Notes: a model not told the origin generated them from the letters alone. Counted from the stretch's first letter, positions 24,634 through 33,694 are shown. The stretch is 64,000 bases of DNA from Variovorax sp. OV329 (GCF_900114785.1 NZ_FOUG01000007.1:62001-126000); one strand, 5' to 3'. Numbers and translations are program-made.

Positions 24634-25851
24634 CTACTGGTCCCGGCGGGGCCCAGGCAGGTAGCGCACCGACAGCACCCCTTCGATGGCGGCCAGCTCG
24701 GCCAGCAGCGATTCGCGCACCCCGCTGTCCACATCCACCAGCGTGTAGGCCATGTCGCCGCGCGACTTGTTGACCATGTTGTGGATGTTCAGGCCGGCCT
24801 GCGCCATGGCGGTGGAGATCTGGCCCAGCATGTTCGGCACGTTGGCGTTTGCGATGGCCACGCGGAAGGCCGACTCGCGCGCCATGCCCACCGATGGAAA
24901 GTTGACCGCATTGGCGATGTTCCCGTTCTCCAGGAAGTCGCGCAGCTGGTCAGCCACCATCACGGCGCAGTTCTCCTCCGCCTCGCGGGTGCTCGCGCCC
25001 AGGTGCGGCAGGCAGATCACCCGCTCGTTGCGCAGCAGGGCCGCGCTGGGAAAGTCGCACACATAGCAGCCCAAAGCGCCGGTTTCCAGCGCGACCAGCG
25101 CCGCCTCGTCGCTCACCACGCCCTGGCGCGAGAAATTGAGCAGCACCGCGCCGCGCGGCATCAGGCCGATGTTCTCGGCATTGACCAGGTGCCGCGTCGC
25201 GTCGACCAGCGGCACGTGCAGCGTGACGAACTGGCCATTGCGCAGCACCTCCGACACGCTGCCGGCACGCCGTACCTGCGAAGGCAGGCTCCATGCCGCA
25301 TCGACCGTGATGTCGGGGTCGTAGCCCAGCACGTCCATGCCCAGCTTGATGGCCGCATCGGCCACCAGGCAGCCGACCTTGCCCAGGCCCACGATGCCCA
25401 GCGTCTGGCCCGCCAGCTCGAAGCCGTTGAAGGCGCTCTTGCCCTGCTCCACCGCCTTGTCGAGGTCGCCGCGCAGCTCGCCGAGTTCTCCGGCGACGAA
25501 GCGCAGCGCGCCCGGCAGCTTGCGCGCGGCCATCAGCATGCCGGCCAGCACCAGTTCCTTGACCGCGTTGGCATTGGCGCCCGGCGCGTTGAACACCGGC
25601 ACGCCGCGCGCGCTCATGGCCGCCACCGGGATGTTGTTGGTGCCGGCGCCGGCGCGCGCGATGGCGCGCACGCTGGCGGGAATGTCCATGGCATGCATGT
25701 CGGCCGAGCGCACCAGCACCGCATCGGGTGCCGGCACGCCCTTGCCTGCAAAGTAGCGCGCCGTGGGCAGGCGGGCCAGCCCGCGTGGCGCGATCTCGTT
25801 GAGCACCAGCACCTGGAATCGGCTGCCTTCGGCAACGTCTCCCTCAGCCAT
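24634..25851 (-). CDS. serA: D-3-phosphoglycerate dehydrogenase
   Basis: A 405-residue enzyme for the first step of serine synthesis (3-phosphoglycerate to 3-phosphohydroxypyruvate). Substrate domain with [13 protein letters not shown]-binding loop GIVGLGKVG at about residue 150. The catalytic Arg region is [15 protein letters not shown], and His is in [14 protein letters not shown]. The C-terminal ACT domain (about 330-400), usually the serine-feedback site, carries [11 protein letters not shown]. The gene overlaps the serC stop by eight bases, so serC and serA form one operon. Confidence 0.94.
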   Translation of the reverse strand: MAEGDVAEGSRFQVLVLNEIAPRGLARLPTARYFAGKGVPAPDAVLVRSADMHAMDIPASVRAIARAGAGTNNIPVAAMSARGVPVFNAPGANANAVKELVLAGMLMAARKLPGALRFVAGELGELRGDLDKAVEQGKSAFNGFELAGQTLGIVGLGKVGCLVADAAIKLGMDVLGYDPDITVDAAWSLPSQVRRAGSVSEVLRNGQFVTLHVPLVDATRHLVNAENIGLMPRGAVLLNFSRQGVVSDEAALVALETGALGCYVCDFPSAALLRNERVICLPHLGASTREAEENCAVMVADQLRDFLENGNIANAVNFPSVGMARESAFRVAIANANVPNMLGQISTAMAQAGLNIHNMVNKSRGDMAYTLVDVDSGVRESLLAELAAIEGVLSVRYLPGPRRDQ

Positions 25852-26941
25852 GGCGGGCCTCGAATTCCTTCATGTAGGCCACCAGCGCGGCCACGGCCTC
25901 CAGCGGCAATGCGTTGTAGAGCGAGGCACGCATGCCGCCCACCGAGCGGTGTCCCTTGAGCTGCACCATGCCGCGCTCCTCGGCGCCCTTGAGGAAGGCG
26001 TCGTCCAGCGAGGGGTCGCGCAGCTTGAAGGGCACGTTCATCAGCGAGCGGTCGGCCGGCGCCACCGGGTTGAAGTAGAACTGCGTGCCTTCCAGGTACT
26101 GGTAGAGCAGCCCCGCCTTCTCCCTGTTGCGCGCCTCTACGGCGGCCAGCCCGCCCTGCGCCTGCAGCCAGCGCACCACCAGGCCCACGATGTAGATGGT
26201 GTAGGTGGGCGGCGTGTTGAACATCGAATCGGCGTCCGCCTGCACCTTGTAGTCGAAGGCCGAGGGCGTGATGGGCAGCGCCTGGCCGATCAGCTCGTCG
26301 CGAACGATGACCATCGTCACGCCCGCCGGCCCCACGTTCTTCTGCGCACCGGCGTAGATGAGGCCGTAGCGCCTCACGTCGACCGGGCGGGACATGAAGT
26401 CGCTGGACATGTCGGCCACCAGCGGCACCTGGCCGGTGTCGGGAACGGCGTGGTACTGCACGCCGCCGATGGTCTCGTTGGAGCAGATGTGCACGTAGGC
26501 CGCACCCGGGTCCAGCTTCCAGCTGTCGCGCGGCGGGATGTGCTTGTAGCCGTCGGCGGCGCTGCTGGCCGCGATGTTCACCTGGCCGTACTTCTTGCCT
26601 TCCTTGATGGTCTTGAGCGACCACTCGCCGGTGTCGACCACGTCGAAGCCGGCATGCCCGCGCAGCAGGTTCATCGGCACGATCGCGTTCTGCCCGATCG
26701 CCCCGCCCTGCAGGAACAGCACCTTGTAGTTCGAGGGCACGCCCATCAGTTCGCGCAGCAGTTTCTCGGCCTCGGCGTGGATGGCGATGAACTCCTTGCC
26801 GCGATGGCTCATCTCCATCACCGACATGCCGCTGCCATGCCAGTCGAGCATCTCGTCGGCCGCCTGACGCAGCACCGCCTCGGGCAGCGTGGCGGGGCCG
26901 GCGCTGAAGTTGAAGACACGCTTGGACGTGGTGGTCGTCAT
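25844..26941 (-). CDS. serC: phosphoserine aminotransferase
   Basis: A 365-residue PLP enzyme from ATG 26941. It makes phosphoserine, and also serves the pyridoxal phosphate pathway. [13 protein letters not shown] opens the protein. [16 protein letters not shown] follows, and the PLP lysine is in [10 protein letters not shown] (about residue 197). The C-terminal [16 protein letters not shown] is typical. It is the first gene of the serC-serA operon. Confidence 0.96.
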   Translation of the reverse strand: MTTTTSKRVFNFSAGPATLPEAVLRQAADEMLDWHGSGMSVMEMSHRGKEFIAIHAEAEKLLRELMGVPSNYKVLFLQGGAIGQNAIVPMNLLRGHAGFDVVDTGEWSLKTIKEGKKYGQVNIAASSAADGYKHIPPRDSWKLDPGAAYVHICSNETIGGVQYHAVPDTGQVPLVADMSSDFMSRPVDVRRYGLIYAGAQKNVGPAGVTMVIVRDELIGQALPITPSAFDYKVQADADSMFNTPPTYTIYIVGLVVRWLQAQGGLAAVEARNREKAGLLYQYLEGTQFYFNPVAPADRSLMNVPFKLRDPSLDDAFLKGAEERGMVQLKGHRSVGGMRASLYNALPLEAVAALVAYMKEFEARHG

Positions 26942-27153
26942 CGGAATGCACCTCCTGGCCTTCGGGCAAGGAGCGCATTGGGCAGGACGTTGACGCAAAT
27001 TGCAACGGCGGCAAAAGCGTGTGCCCGGGCGCGCGGTTGACACTTCGACAATGGCTACGCAAAAAAACCAATCTAACGTCTAGTTGCACTTTTTCCATTC
27101 CGGTGCTTTCATGAAGCCGGGTTCGCACCGGACCCCAACAGGGAGTTGCAGCT

Positions 27154-27576
27154 ATGAAGATGTCGGTTTTTCACCGGGTCCGTACGCTCACCGTACCTAC
27201 CTTTCTGCTCGCTGCCGCAGGGCACGGGCAAGTGCTCGCGGCGGATGGAACGATCCACTTCGTCGGCGCCATCGTGGCCGAGCCTTATGAAATCACCCAT
27301 GCCGCGGCGCCGCCGGCGATTGGCCGGATCCATGCCGGAACGGGCAGCGATGTGGTGTTCGAACGGCAGTGGATCGACCGGCCCAGCGCGCGGGTGTCCA
27401 TCCAGTCGCTTGGCGCGCAGCCACTCGCAATGGCCTTTACCGACAGCGGTGGCCGCCGGCGCGGCGTTGCGCCGCTCGGTGAATTCGCAGTTGGGCGCGA
27501 TGGGGGCAGCCTCTCGTTGGCGCCGATGCGGGCACCGGGCCCGGCCGCCGCGCTGCTGACCGTGGCCTACGACTGA
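27154..27576 (+). CDS. small exported fimbrial-like protein
   Basis: A 140-residue protein with a signal peptide (about 1-29, ending LAA). The mature start, DGTIHFVGAIVAEPYEI, resembles the first strand of type 1 pilin domains, where a Cys usually follows; no Cys is present here. The C-terminal strand LLTVAYD also fits a pilin-like donor fold. No chaperone or usher gene is adjacent. Assignment is tentative: a stand-alone fimbrial-like or related beta-sandwich protein. Confidence 0.6.
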   Translation: MKMSVFHRVRTLTVPTFLLAAAGHGQVLAADGTIHFVGAIVAEPYEITHAAAPPAIGRIHAGTGSDVVFERQWIDRPSARVSIQSLGAQPLAMAFTDSGGRRRGVAPLGEFAVGRDGGSLSLAPMRAPGPAAALLTVAYD

Positions 27577-27624
27577 AGGCCTTGCCTGCCCACGTCCTAC
27601 GCCCTTTGGACGGCTCACGGCGCG

Positions 27625-27653
27625 TTGACGCCTTTGAGAACTAAAGACATACT
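27625..27653 (+). promoter_or_regulatory. candidate sigma-70 promoter
   Basis: TTGACG (27625-27630), 17-base spacer, CATACT (27648-27653). It lies 33 bases ahead of the gene at 27686, with optimal spacing and reasonable hexamers in otherwise GC-rich DNA. Confidence 0.45.
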
Positions 27654-27685
27654 TTGTAGCCCGCGAACGCAAACAGGGGGCTGCC

Positions 27686-28120
27686 ATGGGATCACTCACG
27701 CACTATGCCGTGCCGCTTCGCCGTCTCCCGGCGGCGCTGGTGCTGCTCTGCGCGCTTCCCCTGGCATCGGCCGGCGATGATTCCCAGCGCCTGGCCTCCA
27801 TGAGCGAGACCGAGCTCGATGCCGGCATGAAAAGCGGCGTGCAGGTCGTGATGCAGCGCGTGCCGCTGCAGATGGAAGACCAGTCGGTGCTGGTGGGCGC
27901 CGAGTACGAGCCGGCCAGCCGCGTAGCCACCTACCACTACATGCAGGCCACCCGGCTCGACCCGGCGGCCCTGCGCAATCGAGTCACTGCCAAGAACTGC
28001 GCAACGCCGAACACGCGCGCCATGATGGGTCGCGGCATCACATTCCGCCATCTGTACATGGTCGGAGAGCGCGAGCTCAACGTGACGGTGCGCGACAGCG
28101 ACTGCCCCAGCCGGGGCTGA
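27686..28120 (+). CDS. small exported protein, possibly PA3611-like
   Basis: A 144-residue protein with a signal peptide (about 1-29, ending SAG). The mature part has KNCATPNTRAMMGRGITFRHLY and ends with TVRDSDC. Two Cys in this arrangement resemble a group of small periplasmic proteins that includes the quorum-regulated PA3611 of Pseudomonas. The match is by eye and weak. Function unknown. It converges with mgsA, nine bases apart. Confidence 0.6.
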   Translation: MGSLTHYAVPLRRLPAALVLLCALPLASAGDDSQRLASMSETELDAGMKSGVQVVMQRVPLQMEDQSVLVGAEYEPASRVATYHYMQATRLDPAALRNRVTAKNCATPNTRAMMGRGITFRHLYMVGERELNVTVRDSDCPSRG

Positions 28121-28129
28121 ACTCCGGGT

Positions 28130-28993
28130 TCAGCTGCCCGCGGGCGCGAGCGCTGCGGCCCAGCGCTCGGCCATCGCGGGCGAATTGAAGCAGCTCGTGT
28201 GCTCGGTCGCGGTGCACACCGCCCGCTCCAGCAACTGGATGTCGGCCTCGTGCTGGCGTGCCACATGCGGGTCTTCGAAGAAGATGGTCTTGTGGCAGCG
28301 CCGGTCGAGCACAAGTTCGGCAATCTGCGCGTCGCCGCCCATGGGCCCGCTCTGGTAGCGCGTCACCCACGGCTGGCCCGCCGGCCAGCCGCGCGACCAG
28401 GCCAGCTCGTTGAGCAGGCTGCCGGTGGTCCCGGTGCCCACGCGCGATGCAAAGCGCGAGAGCAGTTCGAAATGCTTCGCTGCGAACTCGACCATCCGCT
28501 GCTTGAGCGCATCGTGCGCGATCAGCGCCACGGTCTGCCCATCCAGCGCCTGCGACAGCACGGCAGCGTCGCCCACCCCGGCGTGCACGCATTCCACCGC
28601 CATCCATTCCTGGGCGCCGCGCGCCGTGGAGACGAAAGGCTTGCCGTGGATGACGCACTGGCGCTTGAGCGCCAGCGTCTCCGGGTACAGGGACGAGGGA
28701 TCGACCGGGTCGACGAAGTAGATGACGCCGTCCAGCGCATGCTCGGGCGCCAGCCCGCCGGCGATGCAGGAAGCCAGCCGCATCACGCCGCCCTGCATGC
28801 CCGTGGGCAGGCGCACCGTCGGCACGCCGTGCTGCAGCAGGCCCAGGCGCGCAAGCGCGTCATAGGTGCCGCCCACCGCATGCAGCCCGAGGCCGAGGGC
28901 GCGGACCTGCGCCTCGCTCCCGCGCGCCCAGCGGGCCAATGCCCCATCGGCGTCCTGCCGATGGATGCGATGCGCGACCAGACCGAAGCGCAT
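28130..28993 (-). CDS. mgsA: methylglyoxal synthase with duplicated domain
   Basis: About 287 residues, nearly twice the 152 of E. coli MgsA. The C-terminal half (about 153-287) has the full set: ALIAHDALKQ, GTGTTGSLL, SGPMGGDAQ (catalytic Asp) and FFEDPHVARQHEADIQLL. It should convert dihydroxyacetone phosphate to methylglyoxal and phosphate. The N-terminal half (about 1-130) keeps the fold order (GLVAHRIH, GGTYDAL, TGMQGGVMR, YFVDPVDP) but lacks the catalytic Asp and the phosphate-binding GTTG. It is therefore probably a regulatory or structural pseudo-domain. Start ATG 28993; TTG 29008, overlapping the upstream stop, is possible. Confidence 0.85.
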   Translation of the reverse strand: MRFGLVAHRIHRQDADGALARWARGSEAQVRALGLGLHAVGGTYDALARLGLLQHGVPTVRLPTGMQGGVMRLASCIAGGLAPEHALDGVIYFVDPVDPSSLYPETLALKRQCVIHGKPFVSTARGAQEWMAVECVHAGVGDAAVLSQALDGQTVALIAHDALKQRMVEFAAKHFELLSRFASRVGTGTTGSLLNELAWSRGWPAGQPWVTRYQSGPMGGDAQIAELVLDRRCHKTIFFEDPHVARQHEADIQLLERAVCTATEHTSCFNSPAMAERWAAALAPAGS

Positions 28994-29004
28994 GCTGCCG
29001 TCCG

Positions 29005-29208
29005 TCAAGCCGCACCGTCCGAAGGTGCCGCATTCCACGTACCTGGATCGCCCGCCTTGGGCTCGCTCCACAGGCACGGGCCGCACATCGTGGCGACGTA
29101 GACTGTCTTGCCGGCGCGCGTGCCACTGACAACCGGGGTGCTGCCGCAGACTTCACACTCTCGCGTGTAGTCGGGTTCGTAGCGATCAATGGAAGTGATG
29201 GGGTCCAT
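29005..29208 (-). CDS. small putative zinc-ribbon protein
   Basis: A 67-residue protein from ATG 29208 behind GGAAGG. Two CxxC-type knuckles (CEVCG and CGPCL) separated by about 25 residues suggest a single zinc ribbon. No DNA-binding domain is recognisable beyond this. It lies directly upstream of mgsA with essentially no gap, so it is probably co-transcribed. A palindrome lies 39 bases before its start. Confidence 0.65.
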   Translation of the reverse strand: MDPITSIDRYEPDYTRECEVCGSTPVVSGTRAGKTVYVATMCGPCLWSEPKAGDPGTWNAAPSDGAA

Positions 29209-29246
29209 GTTCAGCCTTCCGTGGGACAGGTTGCGGGGAACGCAAG

Positions 29247-29267
29247 CCGTGAATCTGCGATTCACGG
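29247..29267. promoter_or_regulatory. perfect 9-base inverted repeat, candidate operator
   Basis: CCGTGAATC (29247-29255), TGC, GATTCACGG (29259-29267). A further half-site-like CGTGAATT follows at 29270-29277. It lies in the 232-base region between the leftward zinc-ribbon/mgsA genes and the rightward gene at 29441. A separate inverted repeat, CCGAGT-N5-ACTCGG, occupies 29307-29323. Confidence 0.5.
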
Positions 29268-29314
29268 TTCGTGAATTCTTCCATTGCACCGATGACCGCG
29301 CGAAGTCCGAGTTA

Positions 29315-29343
29315 CTGACTCGGCGAAGCGCCGAACCTATAGT
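29315..29343 (+). promoter_or_regulatory. candidate sigma-70 promoter
   Basis: CTGACT (29315-29320), 17-base spacer, TATAGT (29338-29343), pointing to the gene at 29441. The -35 box overlaps the right arm of the inverted repeat at 29307-29323, a position where a bound protein would block RNA polymerase. Confidence 0.4.
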
Positions 29344-29440
29344 CGAATACTTGCCGGTTTCGACGCATGCGTAGTTAAAAAGCATTCATAACACAACAAC
29401 ACGCCAACAACACTTCGCTAATGCTGCTTTTCGCATCTTC

Positions 29441-30001
29441 ATGACCTCCGGCATCCTCACGATCACTGGCACCGACGGTGCGCCCTACTCGCTCGGCCAG
29501 CCCATCTGGGTGTTTGCCGGCAACGCGCTGCTGGCCAAGCTGGATCCGGTGCCCTTGCTCAAGAACGGCACCGAGCTGCACATCGAAGCCTTTGCGCCCA
29601 CCCGCCTGGTGCGCGAGGAACCGCGGCACGTGGGGCGCCTGATCTTCCTGGAAATCTGCGACTTCATTTCCCAGAATTTCCAGCAGATCCAGGCCGTCAG
29701 CTTCGTCCTGTCGCGCCAGATCGACCTGATGGGCGGCGGTGCCGAGGTGGCCGCGTCCCGCTCCGAAACCATGAGCCGCATCGGCGCAGTGGACGTGCAC
29801 ATGACGCCCAAGTCCGATGCCAAGCCCGGGCACTTCGCGGTGTCTGGCGTCTGGATCTACAGCGAGCGCACCTATGCCGCCCTGCTGTCGGTGCTCGAGC
29901 AGGAGCGCCAGTACTACCGCCAGCGAGCCATCGGCGCACGCGCCAACGAACCCACGGGCGTGATCGCCCGTCTTCGGCATCTGGTGTCCGGTGGCGCCTG
30001 A
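29441..30001 (+). CDS. hypothetical protein
   Basis: A 186-residue soluble protein with no signal peptide or membrane helix. I do not recognise the family. The sequence alternates short beta-like segments (SGILTITGTDG, GQPIWVFAGNALL) with helices (LIFLEICDFISQNFQQIQAV), and the C-terminus has a charged helix (LLSVLEQERQYYRQRAIG). It precedes alkB by 11 bases and may share its transcript. Confidence 0.7.
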   Translation: MTSGILTITGTDGAPYSLGQPIWVFAGNALLAKLDPVPLLKNGTELHIEAFAPTRLVREEPRHVGRLIFLEICDFISQNFQQIQAVSFVLSRQIDLMGGGAEVAASRSETMSRIGAVDVHMTPKSDAKPGHFAVSGVWIYSERTYAALLSVLEQERQYYRQRAIGARANEPTGVIARLRHLVSGGA

Positions 30002-30012
30002 GGGCGTTGGGC

Positions 30013-30651
30013 ATGGCTTCGCTGTTCCCTTCACCGGATTGCATCGGGCTGGCGCCTGGTGCCGTGCTGCTGCCCGGCGCCGCGCTGGATGACGAGACAG
30101 GCATCGTCCAGGCCCTGAACGAGGTGCTGGAGCAGGCGCCGCCGCGGCACATGCTGACGCCCGGAGGACTGCGCATGTCGGTGGCGGTGAGCAACTGCGG
30201 CGGGCTGGGCTGGGTGAGCGACCGCAGCGGTTACCGCTACGAACGACTCGACCCCGACAGTGGCCGGCCCTGGCCCGCCCTGCCCGACAGCTTCGCACGA
30301 CTGGCCCGCGCGGCAGCGTCGCGCGCCGGCTTCGAAGGCTTCGAGCCGGACGCCTGCCTGGTGAGCGTCTATGCGCCCGGCGCACGCTTGAGCCTGCATC
30401 AGGACAAGGACGAACGCGATGTGGCCGGCCATCCGCTGGTCTCCCTCTCCCTCGGGCTGCCGGCAGTGTTCCAACTCGGCGGCCTGGCGCGCGGCGACAG
30501 GACGCTCAAGGTGCCTCTGTCGCACGGGGACGCGCTCGTATGGGGCGGCGCCTCCCGGCTGCGCTATCACGGCGTGGCGACAGTGAGCGACGGCGAGCAT
30601 CGGCTGCTCGGCCGTCGGCGCATCAACTTGAGCTTCCGCCGGGCAGGCTGA
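30013..30651 (+). CDS. alkB: DNA repair dioxygenase AlkB
   Basis: About 212 residues, close to the 216 of E. coli AlkB. It is an Fe(II)/2-oxoglutarate dioxygenase that removes 1-methyladenine and 3-methylcytosine lesions. The metal ligands are in LHQDKDE and RYHGV, and the 2-oxoglutarate Arg is in RRRINLSFR. The substrate-pocket segments GYRYERLDP and VYAPGARLSLHQD are also present. Start ATG 30013. No ada gene or Ada box is recognised nearby. Confidence 0.95.
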   Translation: MASLFPSPDCIGLAPGAVLLPGAALDDETGIVQALNEVLEQAPPRHMLTPGGLRMSVAVSNCGGLGWVSDRSGYRYERLDPDSGRPWPALPDSFARLARAAASRAGFEGFEPDACLVSVYAPGARLSLHQDKDERDVAGHPLVSLSLGLPAVFQLGGLARGDRTLKVPLSHGDALVWGGASRLRYHGVATVSDGEHRLLGRRRINLSFRRAG

Positions 30652-30715
30652 GTCGGCGGAGCGCATCGTCCCGGTGCGCACCAGGAAGCAGCCTTGCGCA
30701 CCAGTCGCGGGCCTT

Positions 30716-30731
30716 GGGCACCAATATTGCT
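30716..30731 (+). promoter_or_regulatory. sigma-54 promoter of amtB with upstream NtrC-like half-sites
   Basis: GGGCAC (30716-30721), five bases, TTGC (30727-30730), T: the -24/-12 GG and GC dinucleotides have correct spacing. The start of transcription would be near 30742, 61 bases before the amtB ATG. Upstream, TGCGCACCA occurs at 30675-30683 and again at 30695-30703, 20 bases apart. These resemble one half of the NtrC site. Nitrogen-limitation control of amtB by NtrC and sigma-54 is the known pattern in proteobacteria. Confidence 0.75.
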
Positions 30732-30802
30732 TTCAATCGGCGCTTCACGTCGACGCAGACACCGTCTCGCACCATTCAAGAGCATTTTCATCACCAAACT
30801 TC

Positions 30803-32005
30803 ATGAACGCACCAACTCAGGGCGCAAACACGCTATTCATCCTTCTCGGAGCGATCATGGTGCTGGCCATGCATGCCGGCTTCGCTTTTCTTGAGCTGGG
30901 CACGGTCCGCAAGAAGAATCAGGTCAATGCCTTGGTGAAGATCCTCGTCGACTTCTCGGTCTCCACCGTCGTCTATTTCCTGGTGGGCTATGGCGTCGCC
31001 TACGGCACGCACTTCTTCGTGGGCGCCGAAGAACTGGCCAGGCAGAACGGCTATGAACTGGTGAAGTTCTTCTTTCTGCTCACGTTTGCGGCCGCCATCC
31101 CCGCCATCATTTCCGGCGGCATCGCCGAGCGTGCCAAGTTCTGGCCGCAGCTCATCGCCACGGCCGTGATCGTCGGCTTCGTCTACCCCTTCTTCGAAGG
31201 CATCGCGTGGAACAAGCACTTCGGCGTGCAGGCCTGGATCTCCGGCCTCACAGGCCACGAGTTCCATGACTTCGCCGGCTCCGTGGTGGTGCATGCCATG
31301 GGCGGCTGGCTGGCATTGCCGGCCGTGCTGCTGCTGGGTGCCCGGCGCAATCGCTACCGCGGCGATGGCTCCCTGAGCGCCCATCCGCCCTCCAGCATTC
31401 CCTTCCTGGCGCTGGGCGCCTGGGTACTGACCGTGGGCTGGTTCGGCTTCAACGTGATGAGCGCGCAGACCCTCGACAAGATCTCCGGCCTGGTCGCGGT
31501 GAACTCGCTCATGGCCATGGTCGGCGGCACGCTGGCCGCGCTGTTGATCGGCAAGAACGACCCGGGCTTCGTCCACAACGGCCCGCTGGCCGGCCTGGTG
31601 GCGGTTTGCGCCGGCTCCGACCTGATGCACCCCCTGGGCGCCATGGTGGTGGGCGCGGTCGCAGGCGGCCTCTTCGTCTGGACCTTCACGCTCACGCAGA
31701 ACAAATGGAAGATCGACGACGTGCTGGGCGTGTGGCCGCTGCACGGCCTGTGCGGCGCCTGGGGCGGCATTGCCGCCGGCATCTTTGGACAGACGGCGCT
31801 GGGCGGCCTGGGCGGCGTGAGCTTTTCCGCGCAGCTGATCGGCGTACTGCTGGGCGTTTCATGGGCACTGGTGGCGGGCGGCGCCGTGTACGGTGCACTC
31901 AAGACCCTGCTGGGCCTGCGCCTCTCGAGCGAAGAAGAGTACACCGGCGCCGACCTGTCGATCCACCGCATCACCTCGGCGCCGGAGCGCGAGCCGACCT
32001 GGTGA
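30803..32005 (+). CDS. amtB: ammonium transporter
   Basis: A 400-residue, about 11-helix Amt protein from ATG 30803. The paired pore histidines are in VVVHAMGGW (about residue 158) and WPLHGLCGAWGG (about 313). The entry segment FFEGIAWNK is present. No cleaved signal is obvious. No glnK gene is adjacent, which is unusual because amtB is normally paired with a PII gene. A sigma-54 promoter precedes it. Confidence 0.95.
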   Translation: MNAPTQGANTLFILLGAIMVLAMHAGFAFLELGTVRKKNQVNALVKILVDFSVSTVVYFLVGYGVAYGTHFFVGAEELARQNGYELVKFFFLLTFAAAIPAIISGGIAERAKFWPQLIATAVIVGFVYPFFEGIAWNKHFGVQAWISGLTGHEFHDFAGSVVVHAMGGWLALPAVLLLGARRNRYRGDGSLSAHPPSSIPFLALGAWVLTVGWFGFNVMSAQTLDKISGLVAVNSLMAMVGGTLAALLIGKNDPGFVHNGPLAGLVAVCAGSDLMHPLGAMVVGAVAGGLFVWTFTLTQNKWKIDDVLGVWPLHGLCGAWGGIAAGIFGQTALGGLGGVSFSAQLIGVLLGVSWALVAGGAVYGALKTLLGLRLSSEEEYTGADLSIHRITSAPEREPTW

Positions 32006-32041
32006 CGACCCCGGCGCGCGACGCGCGCCGACGCTTCTCCA

Positions 32042-33694
32042 TCAAGCCGGCAAGGCCCGCTGCAGCAGCGCGTCGATGTCGATTCCGCGCGTATCGACGG
32101 CCCCCGCCACACGGCCCCACTGCGGGTCGAAGCGAGTCGCCACGAAGGCGTCGGCCACGAAGGCCGGCGCATTCTGGCGCAGCAGCGAGGCCTGCGCGGC
32201 CAGCACCAGACGCTGCGCGAAGCGGCGGCCCAGGCCTTCGAGCTGTTCAGGCGGCGTGGCGAGCATCTCGCGGAGCGCCTGCAGCTCGCCCACGATGCGC
32301 GCATCACCCTGCGCACCTTGCGCCAGCGCATCGAGCAGCTCGAAGGCGGCCTGCGGTTCGCGGCCGATGGCACGCATCACGTCCAGGCACATCACGTTGC
32401 CCGAGCCTTCCCAGATCGAGTTGACCGGCGCCTCGCGGAACAGGCGCGCCATGGGGCCGTTCTCCACGTAGCCGTTGCCGCCGAAGACCTCCATGGCTTC
32501 GCCCGTGAGCTCGACCGCGCGCTTGCAGACCCAGAACTTGGCCGCCGGCGTCATCACGCGCTTCCATGCGCGCTGTGCCGGGTCGTCGCCGTTCTCGTAG
32601 GCCTGCGCCAGTCGCATCGCCAACTGCAACGCGGCCTCGCTTTCCAGCGCCAGGTCGACCAGCACGCCGCGCATCAGCGGCTGGCGCACCAGCACGTTGC
32701 CGAAGGCCTTGCGCTGGCGTGCGTACGCAATCGCCTGCACCGCCGCCTGCCTGAGCATCGCCGCGCTGCCCAGCACGCAGTGCAGCCGCGTGTAGGTCGC
32801 CATCTCGATGATGGTGGGAATGCCTCGGCCCTCCTCGCCCATGAGGATGCCCCAGGCGTCCTGGAACTCGACCTCGCTGCTGGAATTGCTGCGGTTGCCC
32901 ACCTTGTCCTTCAGGCGCTGGATGAGGATAGGGTTCTTGCTCCCGTCAGGCTTCCAGCGGGGCACGAAGAAGCAGGAGGGTCCGCCCTCGGCAGTGCGTG
33001 CCACCACCAGGTGCGCGTCGCACATGGGCGCCGAGAAGAACCACTTGTGGCCGCGAACCAGGTACTCGCCGCCGCGGCCGCCCGCGGCGACGGGCGTGGC
33101 GGTGGTGGTGTTGGCCCGAACATCCGATCCGCCCTGCTTCTCGGTCATGCCCATGCCGATCCAGATGGAGGACTTCTGCTCGATGGGGATGTCGCGGGGG
33201 TCGTAGCTGTCGCTCATCAGCTTGTCGCCGTAGCGCGCCCAAAGGCCGGGCTCCTTGCTGAGCACGGGGATGGAGGCCTGCGTCATGGACAGCGGGCACA
33301 TGGCTCCGGCCTCGACCTGTCCCTCCATGTAGAAGTGCGCGGCCCAGGCGGTCCAGCGGCCCCGCCGCTGTGCATCGCGAAAGGCCGTCGAGATGGAGCC
33401 GGCCTCGCGGTGCAGGCGCATCAGTTCGTGCCACGAGGGATGGAACCGGACCTGGTCGATCCGACGGCCACGCGCGTCGAAGCCTTCGAACTCCGGCGTG
33501 AACCGGTTTGCTTCGGCCGCCCATGCCCAGGTCTTCGCCTCGCCCAGCCTGCCGCCATAGTCCGCCAGCGAAGCGTCGGCCCAGTCTGCACCGCCTCGCT
33601 CCATGGCTTCGCGCAGCGCCACGTCGGTGCCGTAGAGGTTGTAGTCCGACAGTTCGTCGAACTGGTTGCTGATCTCGTGTGTCTTCCAATCCAT
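32042..33694 (-). CDS. AidB-like acyl-CoA dehydrogenase
   Basis: A 550-residue flavoprotein of the AidB branch of acyl-CoA dehydrogenases. It opens with ISNQFDELSDYNLYGTD, typical of AidB. MGMTEKQGGSDVRAN is the FAD-binding segment, RLKDKVGNRSNSSSEVEF follows, and the C-terminal dehydrogenase part has EVFGGNGYVENGPMARLFRE and VNSIWEGSGNVM. E. coli AidB is part of the adaptive response to alkylation. Whether this enzyme protects DNA or oxidises an acyl-CoA is not clear. alkB lies 1.4 kb away. Confidence 0.92.
   Translation of the reverse strand: MDWKTHEISNQFDELSDYNLYGTDVALREAMERGGADWADASLADYGGRLGEAKTWAWAAEANRFTPEFEGFDARGRRIDQVRFHPSWHELMRLHREAGSISTAFRDAQRRGRWTAWAAHFYMEGQVEAGAMCPLSMTQASIPVLSKEPGLWARYGDKLMSDSYDPRDIPIEQKSSIWIGMGMTEKQGGSDVRANTTTATPVAAGGRGGEYLVRGHKWFFSAPMCDAHLVVARTAEGGPSCFFVPRWKPDGSKNPILIQRLKDKVGNRSNSSSEVEFQDAWGILMGEEGRGIPTIIEMATYTRLHCVLGSAAMLRQAAVQAIAYARQRKAFGNVLVRQPLMRGVLVDLALESEAALQLAMRLAQAYENGDDPAQRAWKRVMTPAAKFWVCKRAVELTGEAMEVFGGNGYVENGPMARLFREAPVNSIWEGSGNVMCLDVMRAIGREPQAAFELLDALAQGAQGDARIVGELQALREMLATPPEQLEGLGRRFAQRLVLAAQASLLRQNAPAFVADAFVATRFDPQWGRVAGAVDTRGIDIDALLQRALPA

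Noticed and set aside
24501-24734. Upstream extension of the fused permease
   Set aside because: The added residues are Cys-, Trp- and Pro-rich, as in out-of-frame high-GC translation, and the family N-terminus begins at GTG 24500.
27037-27065. TTGACA at 27037 as a promoter for the fimbrial-like gene
   Set aside because: No acceptable -10 hexamer lies 16-18 bases downstream; the sequence there is an A run.
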